This document shows positions 46,886 through 58,689 of a stretch of DNA of 64,000 nt, piece after piece. Each line of letters opens with the position of its first letter. The stretch's first letter is position 1. The stretch is from Dermanyssus gallinae (taxonomy: Eukaryota; Arthropoda; Arachnida; Mesostigmata; Dermanyssidae). A program made the position numbers and the translations under genes. The notes beneath the pieces were generated by a model that worked only from the letters and a program-made list of their open reading frames with translations, had not been told where the DNA came from and did no database searches. The stretch lies in NCBI GenBank assembly GCA_003439945.1, contig QVRM01006031.1, positions 1 to 64,000 on the forward strand. Direction: 5' to 3'.

Positions 46886-47790
46886 GTTTTTAAATAATTT
46901 TATACGTACTATCAGCAATAGCATGGGCCACATCCATCCAACAGCATGTCGTGCGATATCAGCACGTTTTCATATTCGTTATCGCTGGCTGTCATCAGGC
47001 TAATGGGGCCCTCGATAAAAAACGACAAAAGTGGAACGACGCATATCGAGCTTTAAACGTTAGACGTACTACAACGACTATGAATGCCGTGTCGTTGTTG
47101 TTGTTGACGGTACTATACTATAGTCCAAGCGGAACAGTCACAACACTGGCCTTGCTAAACTACATAGAGATACAGACAGATACGACGACGGTTACAACAA
47201 CTACAAGCCCAGATAACCTTAGATAGTGTTGAGAGATAATGAGGAATTTTATAACGAGTTTAGCAGCAGCAGCAGCAACAGCAGCGGCCGCCGCCGCCGC
47301 CGCCGCAGTGAAGTAAAGCGGCAAACTTTTAGCGAAGTACAGGCTGCATGCAGCCTGTCCAACCAGGGCATCGGTGTGGGGTGAGACACACGAATGCACA
47401 CACACGAACATAAATTGAGAGACAGTGCGTCCAAACAGCGCGCGAGAGAGAAAGAGAAGCGCGGGATGAGACAATGGGAAATGATGAGCCAAACGATAAA
47501 TCTATTCCATAAATGAATCGAGCTTAAAGTATTGGAAACTATAAATAGTTCACTGTAGCCCATCACTGGGATCACTAGTACAGCAACAACAACAACAACA
47601 GCAGCAGCATACCAACACCAACAACAACAATAACATACCTACAACAACAGTGGCAACCTAACGACAATGACAACAACAACAGCAGCAGCAGCAAAAACAA
47701 CAACGACGGCGACGCCTAGCGGGTTGTACTGTTTCAGCTCTAGCTGATAGCAGCAATAGATATCAAGATGGATTCGTAGATGCTGATAGC
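46380..47790. repeat. Island with GTT, CAG and CAA blocks and a TA tract
   Basis: GTT/ATT at 46443-46520, (TA)n at 46850-46885, CAG/CCG triplets at 47262-47306 and CAA/CAG at 47582-47705. Frames of about 60-110 codons here are largely repeat translations. Confidence 0.6.
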
Positions 47791-48311
47791 ACTATGAAGG
47801 CACGTGGGATGGTGATGACCTGCAATGATGACGACAACAGCAAAGACGGCCAACGTAACGGTGGTAGAATAAATAGTTGTAGTAATAGTAGTAGAAGTAA
47901 TAGTAGTAGTGGTAGTGCAAGTTGTAATATGGACGGAGTTTAAAATATTTGCACTTCGGTCCGATCGTCATTGATGAAGCTTCCCGCATAGTGAAGCCAT
48001 GAAACGCCGTGACCCTTTATCACTTTGTTGGAATTGAAGGCACCTTGCTCTTATCGCCACTTTTCTACCGCTTTCCTACTCATCTCGCCTCCCTCCGTCT
48101 TCCTTGCCACACAGCGGCAACATCATTTCAATACACTAAACGCATTTATTTTTTACTTTAGCAATATTGAGCATACAATGCAAATGCCGTGTTTAAAAAG
48201 GTAGAGTGGTTTTGGAAATACCGTCAAGTGTTCAAAGTTAATAATAATAATAATAATAATATGTATTATTTTTTTGTTAACAAAGCCAGCTGGTAAATGT
48301 ATAATTCGAGC

Positions 48312-48317
<6 letters not shown>
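47790..48317. other. Unique sequence with TAG and TAA triplets
   Basis: GTAGTAATAG-type triplets at 47876-47920 and AAT repeats at 48240-48260. Nothing coding was recognised. Confidence 0.5.

Positions 48318-48361
<44 letters not shown>
48318..48361. repeat. (TA)n microsatellite
   Basis: About 44 bp of pure alternating TA. Confidence 0.97.
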
Positions 48362-48366
<5 letters not shown>

Positions 48367-48809
48367 GTTCCCCCGGCCTCTCCTAATAGTAGTAACAATA
48401 ATATTAATATTAATCTGTGAGAGGGAACCAACAACAAAATTAGCAAAACAGCTAATCTGTCATCTTGGTATATAGGAAACGCACACACACTTGTGTGCAC
48501 AGTGCAAACAACGTTAGTGTAAATATAATAAATGCAAAAGGGGCGTGGGGCATAGCAAGATCGAGAAGCAGAGAGAAAGAGAGAGGGAGTGTGAGAAAGG
48601 CAAGGAAGCTCGGTGGTATTTGAACGTGAAGGCTTACGCGCGTGCTCAGCGGCTTCACTAGTCTCTCTGAACAGAGCAGTTAGACTGCATTCGACAAAAC
48701 CGTCAAACGACAGCCAGCAGAACCAGCGGAGAGACACCTTAACGTTTTCTGAGAGAATTTTGTACTATCGCTGCACACGCGAAAACAATCTAAATGGAAG
48801 TACAATTCG
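48362..48809. other. Unique sequence, nothing recognised
   Basis: Contains AC and GA short runs (48480-48600). The 194-codon minus frame (48153-48737) crosses the neighbouring TA and TAA tracts and is not a credible protein. Confidence 0.5.
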
Positions 48810-48857
48810 CTATATATATTATATATTATATATTATATATTATATATTATATATATG
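48810..48857. repeat. (ATATATT)n 7-bp tandem repeat
   Basis: About five copies of the heptamer ATATATT, a different period from the simple TA tracts around it, flanked by TA ends. Confidence 0.9.
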
Positions 48858-48923
48858 ATGGAGATGACACACGTCTCCATGGAGGCATCCGTGCCGATGA
48901 AAACACATTAAAAATACAGCGCA

Positions 48924-48926
<3 letters not shown>

Positions 48927-48971
<45 letters not shown>
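48927..48971. repeat. (TA)n microsatellite
   Basis: About 45 bp of pure alternating TA. Confidence 0.96.
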
Positions 48972-48973
<2 letters not shown>

Positions 48974-49227
48974 TTTGTATATATACACGAGGCAAGATGA
49001 GCGTTTTTAATTTTTTTTCTGAAACTACCAAGGCCTTTCAGTTTATTTTGCTTGGAAGCGCCATACTCATAGACATGACATTGTACTCAACAATTACCGA
49101 ATCGGGAAAGATAGCCGAGGAATGAGAGAAATCTCATGAATCAGTTGTAACAGTTTTGAAGTTCGTTTAAAAAAACGTTGAATTTCCAGCCATAGGGAAA
49201 TGTCCGAGCTGAACCTTCAGGAATTGC

Positions 49228-49229
<2 letters not shown>

Positions 49230-49301
<72 letters not shown>
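49230..49301. repeat. (TA)n microsatellite
   Basis: About 72 bp of pure alternating TA. Confidence 0.97.
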
Positions 49302-49304
<3 letters not shown>

Positions 49305-50582
49305 TTAGCATTGCGTATCATCAATTGTGCACACCGATAAGACAAATGAGATTTTCTTTATACGTGTATAAACAGAAGCTCTTTACTAGATTTCTCTACA
49401 AAACGGCAAAAAAGGTGCGCTACTGCCATGAGCCAAAGAAGAACAAAGCTCTGCTGATCCTTTTTTTGATTACCTTACATAGCCGCGTATGTCTTGCCTC
49501 CTATTTGGAGCATCGCATGATCTATTATCGCATATGGCCCTGCACACTGCAACTCAGCCCATTTAGCTTTGTGGATTACGAGCTGATCTTGTAGACGTTA
49601 AGCACTGTGCACCGATATGTAGATGATACATAGCCTCAGCACTTTCCGCACCTTACCTCATCTACCAGCAGCCAAGGTGGACAAACGCGCTTCGTTTAAT
49701 AATAATAGTAGTAATAATAATAATAATAATAATAATGAGGATGACCACAGCGAGAACGACAACGCGCAATGTTCTGACTGACTGTGAACGTTCGACGTGA
49801 GGTCCGAAGCGAAAGCCGCCATTCGGCTTTCGCAGACTTTCATTACTGTATCATCATCGCGCTTCCTCATCGACGGCTAACTCATGGCTGACGATAATCT
49901 TCTTCGAACACCCACCGCGGTGAAGTTTTCTCTCGTGGAATTTAGCTGCCGATCGTTCGTGCCGCCACACGACGACGACGACCTGAAGCCGGCCTGAAGT
50001 CGTCAACACCCCCAGCGCGCCTTCGTCTTCATATCCCGGCCATCTGCGTGTTGTTCGATTTATCTCCCTTAGTTTTACTAGCTATATATATATATATATA
50101 TATATAGTTCTCTCTTTTCTCTCGACCGCTCGCTTCCTCCACTCCGTCTCCTTCGGGCTCGTGCCGCTCCTGGTGACTCTGTTGACATGCGTGTTAGTCT
50201 TTTGTTGGTAAGTTTACTGCCGCTGCTGCTGCTGCTTCTTCTCTTGCAAAGATTAATGATCGACAAATTGATGACCTAGCGCCTAAGCGAGAAAGCAAAA
50301 CGGAATGAAAAGCGGGCGTTGCCAGAGAAAGTATGGGGAAGAGAGAGAGAGAGAGGCATTTCTGCAACACCAGCAGTACTGATCTTTGTGCACCCGTCTA
50401 AACTCTGGTCTCGCTGGCCATTTTCGGTTTCAGTCTGCATGAAGCATCTGCATCTTCCTCACGTTTCTCCCGTTTTCTCCAGAACCCTCACATTTTTTTC
50501 GGAGCCAGTGGACGCTGGCAGAACTAGCAGAACTGGCAGACCAAGGTCCGAACACTCCTACAAGAAAACGAAACTCACACAT

Positions 50583-50614
<32 letters not shown>

Positions 50615-50675
50615 GAAGAAAGGGGGAAAGCGCACGCAATAGAGCGCGCACAGAGTAGAGCGAGCCCTCGAGGCG
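49302..50675. other. Unique AT-rich DNA passing into a GA-bearing island
   Basis: TAA/TAG triplets at 49698-49735, CGA triplets near 49970, (TA)n at 50084-50105, GCT at 50218-50235 and a (GA)n tract at 50584-50612. An 89-codon plus frame (49325-49594) is not recognised. Confidence 0.5.
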
Positions 50676-50860
50676 ATCCCAAGTTGGATCTCGTAGAGAT
50701 AAACGTGTGTAGGCCTGTCTAAGCTGTTGGGGAAACCCTAGATATTTCAACATGTGCGGTCCTCGGTGCATTGAAGATATACCTCACGGTGAGTTCCAAG
50801 CCCGTTGGGAACGGATGATGGTCTAGAATTAAAAATAACCTCCTTAAAAAAATATTTTAT
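50676..50860 (+). mobile_element. SINE-like repeat, copy 2
   Basis: Shares ordered blocks with 38.1-38.27 kb: GTTGGGGA (50727), CCTAG, CCTCGGTGC, TTGAAGATA, GGTGAGTT, CCCGTTGGG in place of the other arm, GGTCTA, AATTAAAA and CCTTAAAA (ending about 50850). A possible B box, AAGTTGGATCTCG, precedes it at about 50680-50692. The A-box end is not recognisable, and the inverted arm of copy 1 is only partly preserved. Confidence 0.5.
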
Positions 50861-51317
50861 TTTAGGTCTGTCTAAAAGTGGACGGCCTTGGCACGCGCTA
50901 TGGTTTAGCGTCCACGGCGACGAACACGTCGTTGACATCGGATGTGCAGGGCAGTACAAATCTGGTGAGTTTGTTGGCGATAATCGTGAGCAAGCCGCTG
51001 ACCAGCAATACGTGTCTTGCGGAAATCGGATCGTTAATATCATGGCTGGGGTCGTAATAACATGATCATTTTTTGTTGCTAACGTTGTTGCTGTTGTTGT
51101 TGTTGTTGTTGTTGCTGCTGCAACAACTTGTGCAGTTGTTGTTGTAATTTTTGTCACACTAGTAATAATGCAAATGGCTATGGTCATGCTTGTTGAGGCA
51201 GTGCGGCTGGTTAGTAGCAATTTAATGACGGCCAGCAATTGTGCTATTAGCGACTTTAGCGTTGTCATAACCAACATCGTTAGATGCGAGTATCCGGTCG
51301 TCGATGACGGCTCGTCA
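50861..51317. other. Unique sequence with a GTT block
   Basis: GTT/GCT repeats at 51080-51123. The 86-codon plus frame at 50805-51065 begins inside the SINE-like repeat and is unrecognised. Confidence 0.5.
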
Positions 51318-52378
51318 CGTGGTTGTTGCTATTGCAGCTGCTGTTGTTGTGGTATTGTTGTTGCTGCTGCTGTTGTTCTTGTGGTATTGTTGTTGCTGCT
51401 GCTGTTGTTGTGGTATTGTTGTTGCTGCTGCTGTTGTTCTTGTGGTATTGTTGTTGCTGCTGCTGTTGTTCTTGTGGTATGTGTGCTGCTGCTGTTGTTG
51501 CTGCTGCTGTTGTTCTTGTGGTATTGTTGTTGCTGCTGCTGTTGTTCTTGTGGTATTGTTGTTGCTGCTGTTGTTGTTGTGGTATTGTTGCTGCTGTTGT
51601 TGTTGTGGTATTGTTGCTGCTGTTGTTGTTGTGGTATTGTTGCTGCTGTTGTTGTTGTGGTATTGTTGTTGCTGGCTGCTGTTGTTCTTGTGGTATTGTT
51701 GTTGCTGCTGCTGTTGTTGTGGTATTGTTGTTGCTGCTGCTGTTGTTCTTGTGGTATTGTTGTTGCTGCTGCTGTTGTTCTTGTGGTATTGTTGTTGCTG
51801 CTGCTGTTGTTCTTGTGGTATTGTTGTTGCTGCTGCTGTTGTTCTTGTGGTATTGTTGTTGCTGCTGTTGTTGTTGTGGTATTGTTGCTGCTGTTGTTGT
51901 TGTGGTATTGTTGTTGCTGCTGCTGTTGTTGTTGTGGTATTGTTGTTGCTGCTGCTGTTGTTCTTGTGGTATTGTTGTTGCTGCTGCTGTTGTTTGGTAT
52001 TGTTGTTGCTGCTGCTGTTGTTCTTTGGTATTGTTGTTGCTGCTGCTGTTTGTTCTTATGTGGTATTGTTGTTGCTAGCTGCTGTTGTTCTAGTGGTATT
52101 GTTTGTTGCTTGCTGTTGTTGTTGTGGTATTGTTGCTGCTGTTGTTGTTGTGGTATTGTTGCTGCGTAGTTGTTGTGGTATTGTTGTTTGCTGCTGCTGT
52201 TGTGGTTGTGGTATTGTTGTTGCTGCTGCTGTTGTTCTTGTGGGTGTTGTTGTTGCTATTGCAGCTTCTGTGTTGAGGTATGTTGTTGCTGGTGGTCTGC
52301 TGTTGTTGTGTTGTTGTTGTGGTATGTTGTTGGCTGCTGCTGTTGTTGTTGTGGTATTGTTGTTGCTGATGTTGGCGT
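51318..52378 (+). repeat. About 1.06-kb minisatellite, units of 32, 29 and 26 bp
   Basis: Roughly 30 units, each starting GTGGTATTGTTG and continuing with GTT/GCT triplets, many ending in CTT. Unit starts include 51349, 51381, 51410, 51442, 51474, 51518, 51550, 51579, 51605, 51631, 51657, 51690, 51719, 51751, 51783, 51815, 51847, 51876, 51902, 51934 and 51966. Spacings are mostly 32, 29 or 26 bp, so the classes differ by one or two triplets. As none is a multiple of three, successive units shift phase and a forward reading cycles through Gly-Ile-Val-Val-Ala, Leu-rich and Trp-Tyr-Cys-rich forms. All three plus frames are open for 251-391 codons. Past about 51990 single-base indels accumulate. 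This is non-coding tandem DNA, not a protein. Confidence 0.95.
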
Positions 52379-53667
52379 TGTTGCTGTGCTGTTGCGTAGA
52401 TCAGTTTACCAAAATACATACGACAGAAAAATATGCAAACGCGACGACAGTACCAGCACCTACTACCAGTCTAACGTAGTAGCAGTTAAAGCGTGCAGGC
52501 CAAGAGTGGCAAAATAGCAACTCCATTTCGGCGCTGCTACTAGGCTAATAATTGCCACCACTCGATAGTACGCTGCCGGAGCGGCGTAGAGCGCCGCTTA
52601 GCGCTGACAATGGGCAGTGAGCAAAGTGGCCAGCAATGACACACGCAAGGGAGAGGACGCCGATGACGACAACGATGACGATTATCATCAAGCCGATTGG
52701 CCTTATTCAAATTGGTGCAAAGCAAAACTCACTACACTGCTAACTTCGCAACGACACAGTGAATAATTGCAACAAATACCAGCAGCGAATAACAACAACA
52801 GTAACCTTAATCATAACCATACTAGTAATAATAATAATAATAATCGTTAGAATGAGAATGACGACAAACATAAAACAAACAACGGGAACAGCCGCCGCCA
52901 CCGAACAAATAACAATGACAAAAATGCCGACAGAATTGAGAACAGCAACAATGAATGACAACGAGACCAATCAATCGAAGCGACGGGTCAAAAACATAGA
53001 AGAAACAGTGAAGCATGCCTTGCAATTATATTCAGATATGCAACCCGAAATACGGCTTGCAATTAGCCGCCAACAATAGCAACTGCACCGGCGGCGACAG
53101 CAGCAGCAGCAGCAACAACAACAACAACAATAACAACAACACCAACACCAGCGACAGTAACGACAACAACAACAACGCCAACACTTGCACCGACGCCAAT
53201 ACAACCCATAGCAGACTACACCTTTGAGCAGGCTATAACCGGTGGTGTGTGATAATGTTGATGGCATTTCCAACGTAAACAGGCAGCATCCGAAAAGTTG
53301 TAGTTTGGATTTGGCGTTCCGGATGAATTAACCGCTCCCGCCGCCGCCGGCCCCGCCACGATAAAGGCCACGATCAGCTGACCTGCTGACTCCCATCGTT
53401 CGATCTACGGCATCTGCACCGCCCCCCGTGCCTCATGGTCGTCGATTGTCATTGCTTAAACGTCAGTCAGGCAAATAGACTAGAAGAGAAATCAAACACT
53501 GGCACTTCTCAAGCCGGCCTATCTCGTCATAGCTGGACGTCAGCAGGCGTTTGAGACTAGAGTTTTTTCAGAGCAGCTCCTCCGAACCTCCCCAGATGCC
53601 GCACGTAAGAAGAAGCCGTTCTGAAGGAGGGACTGACGGGGCACGGTACAACAGAACATGAAGTAGG

Positions 53668-53668
<1 letters not shown>
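52379..53668. other. Unique sequence with CAA and TAA repeat blocks
   Basis: AATAAT at 52826-52844 and CAG/CAA at 53098-53180. The 106-codon plus frame at 52759-53079 is Thr/Met/Asn-biased and unrecognised. GC-rich unique DNA at 53320-53450 shows nothing. Confidence 0.5.
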
Positions 53669-53732
<64 letters not shown>

Positions 53733-53749
53733 CTATATATATATATACA
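53669..53749. repeat. (TA)n array
   Basis: About 80 bp of alternating TA with a GTATCTATA interruption near the right end, followed by TACA repeats. Confidence 0.96.
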
Positions 53750-54026
53750 TACATACATTGGGTGCGACAAGCACCAGAGATCAGTTCCACTTTTTGTGAA
53801 TCGTTGGCAACGTATTCGGCGGCGTTGTTCAGCGACGACCAACGGACTGTCACGGTTCATCAGCCAACTGGCGGACGGGGGCAGGTCGGACCCTACCGAA
53901 TCCTACTGGTCAGCTGCTACAGAGACTGTTGTTGCTGCTGCTGTTGCAGTGACTGTAAAACACTGGGGGACAGGGAAATTAAAGGAAAAGAAAGTGCGAG
54001 AGCAACTCAAGAGTAAATCGTTGCTA

Positions 54027-54064
<38 letters not shown>

Positions 54065-55372
54065 AGAGAGAGAGATGATGAGGTGCTGGGTGGAAGTGGA
54101 AGGGAAAAGGCAACAAGTAAACGCAAGCATGTAGATGTAGCGATAGTAGCGCAGTGGGCAAAGTTTGTGAAGAAGGAATGGCATAGGGAGTACGACCATC
54201 ATCTCGGTGCTGCTACCAGCACAGCCACCATCTTCAGCACGGCAAATATTGCGATGAGGATCGTATTGTGATGATGATTATGATGATAATCATTATTATT
54301 ATTATCGTAATACTAATGACGACGCCTTTAGAACGACAGAATCATTAAGACATGTGGCCGAATGACTTGGCGGACAAAATGACGAATGTTGTGTGAAGAG
54401 CGTCCTGCTCGGGCGCTGAGATGCTTAGTGGTGATAATAATAATAATGACGGACGTATCCGACCACGACGGCAGCAACGAAGGCGACAACAACAACAACA
54501 GCAACAACAACAACGACAACGACAACAACAACGACGGGTGCGAATTTGCAGCATTCAAGATTGTTGTTTTTAAGTTGCTGTTGTTTTTATTGTTGTTCCC
54601 GTGGCGATTCTGTTCACCACGTTGCTTACGGCATTGTGATTGTTGTTGCCGTCATTACAATAATGGTGTGCAATATAAATAATATGATGAAGATTTTTTT
54701 TTAGCCCTAAGTGTTGCGATTGTCGTCGATTTGCTGGTTGGCTGGACACAACCTCCAGCAACGTCCAGTTTTTTCGGCATGTGCGTTCACATACACACAC
54801 AATTGATTTAATCCGAAATATACACCGGAACGAGCTCTACCCTCCTCTTTTTTTTGACGTTACCGGTTTCTCTCTGTTGGTGGCCTCCTGCAAGCCAGTC
54901 AAACTGCACAACAGTCGATCAGCAAATCGATGGACAACTTTAGGAAAGAGAGATGATAGGATGAGAGACGACATTCATTTCGGCAAATTATATGACAACA
55001 AACACAGAAACGCAATGCCACGCCAGTGATATGAATAAGCATGAAGGCGAACGAAACGAAACGAAAACGCATACGAATAAGATCGACCGACAACAACAAC
55101 AACAACAAAAAAACGCGCACCGAATACGCGAGTTTCATGGACATTAAACATTATTAGGTTTGGCCTCTGACGCCTATAATTATATGCACCGGTATGATTA
55201 TATGATGAACGTGGTGATGATGTGATTGGTGCGATGTTGATGAAGATGATAATGAGATGATGATTATAGTAGTTTTTTTGTTTATTTTAAGAGAACCACG
55301 GAAATGTTTTTCACTTTACTTCGTGATGATTATAGTAGTAGTAGTAGTAGTACTAATAATAATAATAACACA
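53750..55372. other. Mixed island with TA-GA, CAA and GTT blocks
   Basis: GTT/GCT at 53927-53945, compound (TA)n-(GA)n at 54029-54075, ATT/ATG at 54268-54305, CAA/GAC at 54485-54535, GTT at 54562-54595, CAA at 55091-55108 and GTAG triplets at 55335-55352. No recognisable protein. The Asn/Asp-rich frames are repeat translations. Confidence 0.55.
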
Positions 55373-55400
55373 CGTTCACACCTTACAATTGTAAGGTTTA

Positions 55401-55490
<90 letters not shown>
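55373..55490 (+). mobile_element. Tail-only retrotransposon copy with (AAT)30 and a 16-bp palindrome
   Basis: CGTTCACACCTTACAATTG at 55373-55391 resembles the 3' UTR end of copy C and of the tail at 33965-33986. CCTTACAATTGTAAGG (55381-55396) is a perfect 16-bp palindrome. It is followed by about 30 uninterrupted AAT units (55400-55490), the longest such tract in the window. No coding part is attached, so this looks like an extremely 5'-truncated insertion with an expanded tail. Confidence 0.5.
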
Positions 55491-55492
<2 letters not shown>

Positions 55493-56186
55493 TCTTAACT
55501 ATGAGATGCAAACACGCGGGAGAGAGAGAGAGGGAATGGGGAAAGAGCAAGAAAATGCCAAGACTTCAAAACACGGCCAAGAGCGCGTTAATGCAGACCG
55601 AGAAAGAAGAGACGTAAAGTGGCTGGAAAGGTAGATCGGAGCAACTGTCGGGCTGTGTCGGCGAAACTGGAGCCCATCGTGAAGACGGCGGCAGTGGACT
55701 AGTTCAGCGAAGTTTATGAATATTATTACCACTCTTACGCGTTTGCCTATAGAAATAGCTGTAGCAGCAGCTGTTGGTTGCAGTAGCTTTAGGCAACAGA
55801 AGCCAAAGTGGCGACAAATTATAAAGATATAAATATATATATATATAGATTCGGCTCACGTACCAATAAAATCGATATTGATGTCTTTGACGAGAGGTAA
55901 AAGCATAAAAAAAAGACAGCAGGACGGCGACGAACGACGACGACGACAAAGAAACATTGTGCCGCTGACACAACGATATCGATAAGACAATGCGACCGCA
56001 ATCGACCGAGAGAGCAAAAATGAGAGCTCGCGGTAACAGCAACAATAACAACAGCAATAACTAGCAACAACGATAGCCGGCCGACCAGTCGATATGAACA
56101 AACCGCGACATCAACTCGGGTCCATTTGCTAGAGGAATGCTCGAATTGGTGTCGTCTTCAATCACATCTGAATCTAGGCTAACTCA

Positions 56187-56190
<4 letters not shown>
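55491..56190. other. Unique sequence, nothing recognised
   Basis: (GA)n at 55519-55532, (TA)n at 55830-55848 and CGA triplets near 55935. No gene was recognised. Confidence 0.5.
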
Positions 56191-56265
<75 letters not shown>

Positions 56266-56271
56266 TATATA
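56191..56271. repeat. (TA)n microsatellite
   Basis: About 81 bp of alternating TA, with one GATATA interruption at the right end. Confidence 0.97.
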
Positions 56272-56436
56272 TGATCTGCTTTAAAGCTATAAATATAAAA
56301 GCTATAATCCAAAGTTAACTTGACTAATGGTGTTATCGCTTCTAACATTGTTTAAACGAATGCTAAAATAGCTCGTATTTAAAGCATTTGTAATACAATT
56401 GTACATGCGATAATTCGCTCTGGACTGTATGTTTTT

Positions 56437-56880
56437 TAATTTATTTTTCACGAGACCGCAATTTCACAATGCTTAAATTCTCGTAAACACAATATAAAAA
56501 ATGTGTAAAAACACGATTAACTATTTCACACTTCAACATGTCTTACTCACTCCGTGCGAAACTAATAATTGAAGTCGCTAAAACTTCTTCCGTTCCCACA
56601 CATGTCACGCTTTCTTCAATCTATTGGCAGATAACTAGTTTTGACTCGATTTCTTTACTCGTTACGCATTTTTTCACCTCACGTTTAAATAATCTGACTG
56701 AGGTGAGTACGCGGATTTCTTTGGGAAGTTCGGTCCAGATAGTCGGCAGGGTTGTACGCGAAAGCGTGACGGGTGAACTCCTTTAGAGCTACCGGCCTCA
56801 CAAACTCCGTTGCAGGTCGAGTTGTGCGTCTAACAGCGGCTATTATCGAAAAAGCAGCATCATCCAGAATAATTCCTCTA
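56437..56880 (-). pseudogene. CR1/L2-like LINE 3' end, copy D
   Basis: The minus strand reads RRTTRPATEF...ALKEFTRHAFAYN and then, after a frame change, LPTIWTELPKEIR, SVRLFKREVKK to a stop at 56621-56623. This matches the conserved end of CR1/L2/Jockey-type reverse transcriptase proteins (F-x-R-x-A...W-N-x-L-P-x-E-I-R...F-K-x-x-L-K), with W-T replacing W-N. An A-rich 3' region with AATAAA follows near 56437-56450. The two-frame reading shows it is dead. Confidence 0.6.
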
Positions 56881-57863
56881 GAGGAGACATACTAACAAAA
56901 GGAGATTGCTATAAAGTCCATCGTCAACAGTTTTTGTTATAGAAAATTTTCTTAGAGCCACACACAAACATCTTGATTCAGTTGATTAACTTACAGTGAA
57001 TGCGTAAGTAAGGCAAAACGAAATTGCAGAGCGTTCTCATATATATATATATATATGATGAGATCTCTCCATCTCTTTAAACACGTTCTGTACGTAACTT
57101 ATGCGTGCGTGCACACCGGCTTACTTTGCGGATGGGCACAGTTTAGATGCGAATTATTATTCTTAACAGGGCTTTGTGAGACTGTACGTGGTACCTGGTA
57201 CTGGTAACGATACCCAATACACACGACGTTTCTGTATATAGAGTACCGGCAAACAGTCTATGTTGTGTTAAACTTACACAGGCAGATTTAAGCTCTTTAA
57301 ACTAATCTAAAGGTAGATAAAGAACGGCCCGCCAGCCAACCAGCAAGTAGAGCCAAGCAAGGAGACAAACGGAACGTATTCGGCTTCATGCCGCATTATT
57401 TCCTCATTGAAATCATCTGCTAGCGTACTTCTGGAATAAATAAATAAATGAAAATAAAGGTGCCGCGCATTCTATGGCATCCACTGTGCAATACTGCGTG
57501 TGTGGACAGAGTCGCATTAGGCGTCAATTCGAAACGCGTCGATTTAGGATTACGCACGACTATACGCACTGCACTGCGTGTATGAGTTTGCAACGTCGAT
57601 AAATCGAACAAGCAATCAACCAGTCGAGCGAAATAAAGCAAAATTGATTCCGGTGATTTGGAAATGGTTGTTAGATATATTAGATAAACAAAAAAAAGCA
57701 GTCATGGCTAATTATGTGCTAAATGTTCGCAACCGTTTCGCATACAAATGAAGCGGTCACAGCCTTTATATATCTTTGATAAGCCGTCTTCGAGCAGCAA
57801 CATTAAAGTCTACATTACTGCAAACGCAGCCTTTTGAAACGAAAGTCGATTTTTACACCATGA

Positions 57864-57865
<2 letters not shown>
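56881..57865. other. Unique AT-rich stretch, nothing recognised
   Basis: A short (TA)n at 57040-57056 and TAAA repeats near 57436-57450. A 73-codon minus frame (57420-57641) is not recognised. Confidence 0.5.

Positions 57866-57914
<49 letters not shown>
57866..57914. repeat. (TA)n microsatellite
   Basis: About 49 bp of pure alternating TA. Confidence 0.97.
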
Positions 57915-57919
<5 letters not shown>

Positions 57920-58219
57920 TTCTATTTAAAAAAGTAAACATTTATAGAGCCAATAATAAAACACGCTTTTCTGTGCGGCAATAAATAAGCTCGCGGCAAT
58001 AAAGCGATACAACTAGCTTCACTTGCTTATGTCAAATAATAAAATGGCAACATAGACTGTATTCAGATATGTGGACGATTTGTGCTACCATAAGCACTGA
58101 ACATGAAGTTGCCAGCAGAAGCAGGTCCGTTGAAATGGTAAGTTTCGTTTGAAGGGAGAGGCACGGCGGCCGATCCATGCGGCTAATAATGATAGATACT
58201 TGCTCATACACATGCATAC

Positions 58220-58261
<42 letters not shown>

Positions 58262-58489
58262 CCGATGCATGAGCTCGACGCAGCGTCACAAACACAGCGT
58301 GTGCCTTGGTGGCTTCACGTCAATCATCGTGCGCCCTCTGTCGGGTAATCAAAACAAAAAAGAGTCACACTCCCTCCGCACAACCCATCCACCTAAAACC
58401 ACACTTACCTCACATTCATAAGCAGTTAGTTGGAGACACCGTTTGATAGGAGACGTCGAACGATCCTTCTCTGGATTCCCCTTGCTCTC

Positions 58490-58530
<41 letters not shown>

Positions 58531-58660
58531 TATATATACAAGTATATATATTCTCATTGGCCGGCCGCCCGTCTCTATAAGTGTGCCTGTTGCGCCGCGC
58601 GAATCCTCAAATTCGGCGCCGTCGAACGCCGCTCGCTTTGACTGACGGACGCCGCGACTA
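57915..58660. other. Unique sequence with two TA tracts
   Basis: (TA)n at 58220-58259 and 58492-58551, the second with GCATATA and CAAGTATA interruptions. The DNA between them is unique, with no recognised frame. Confidence 0.55.
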
Positions 58661-58689
58661 ATCGTGCGAAGCGGCTTTCTGTCGAACCG

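Noticed and set aside
51168..52479. Plus-strand open frames of 251, 333 and 391 codons
   Set aside because: They run through the GTT/GCT minisatellite, are open in all three frames and consist of cycling Val/Leu/Cys repeats, so they are a by-product of composition.
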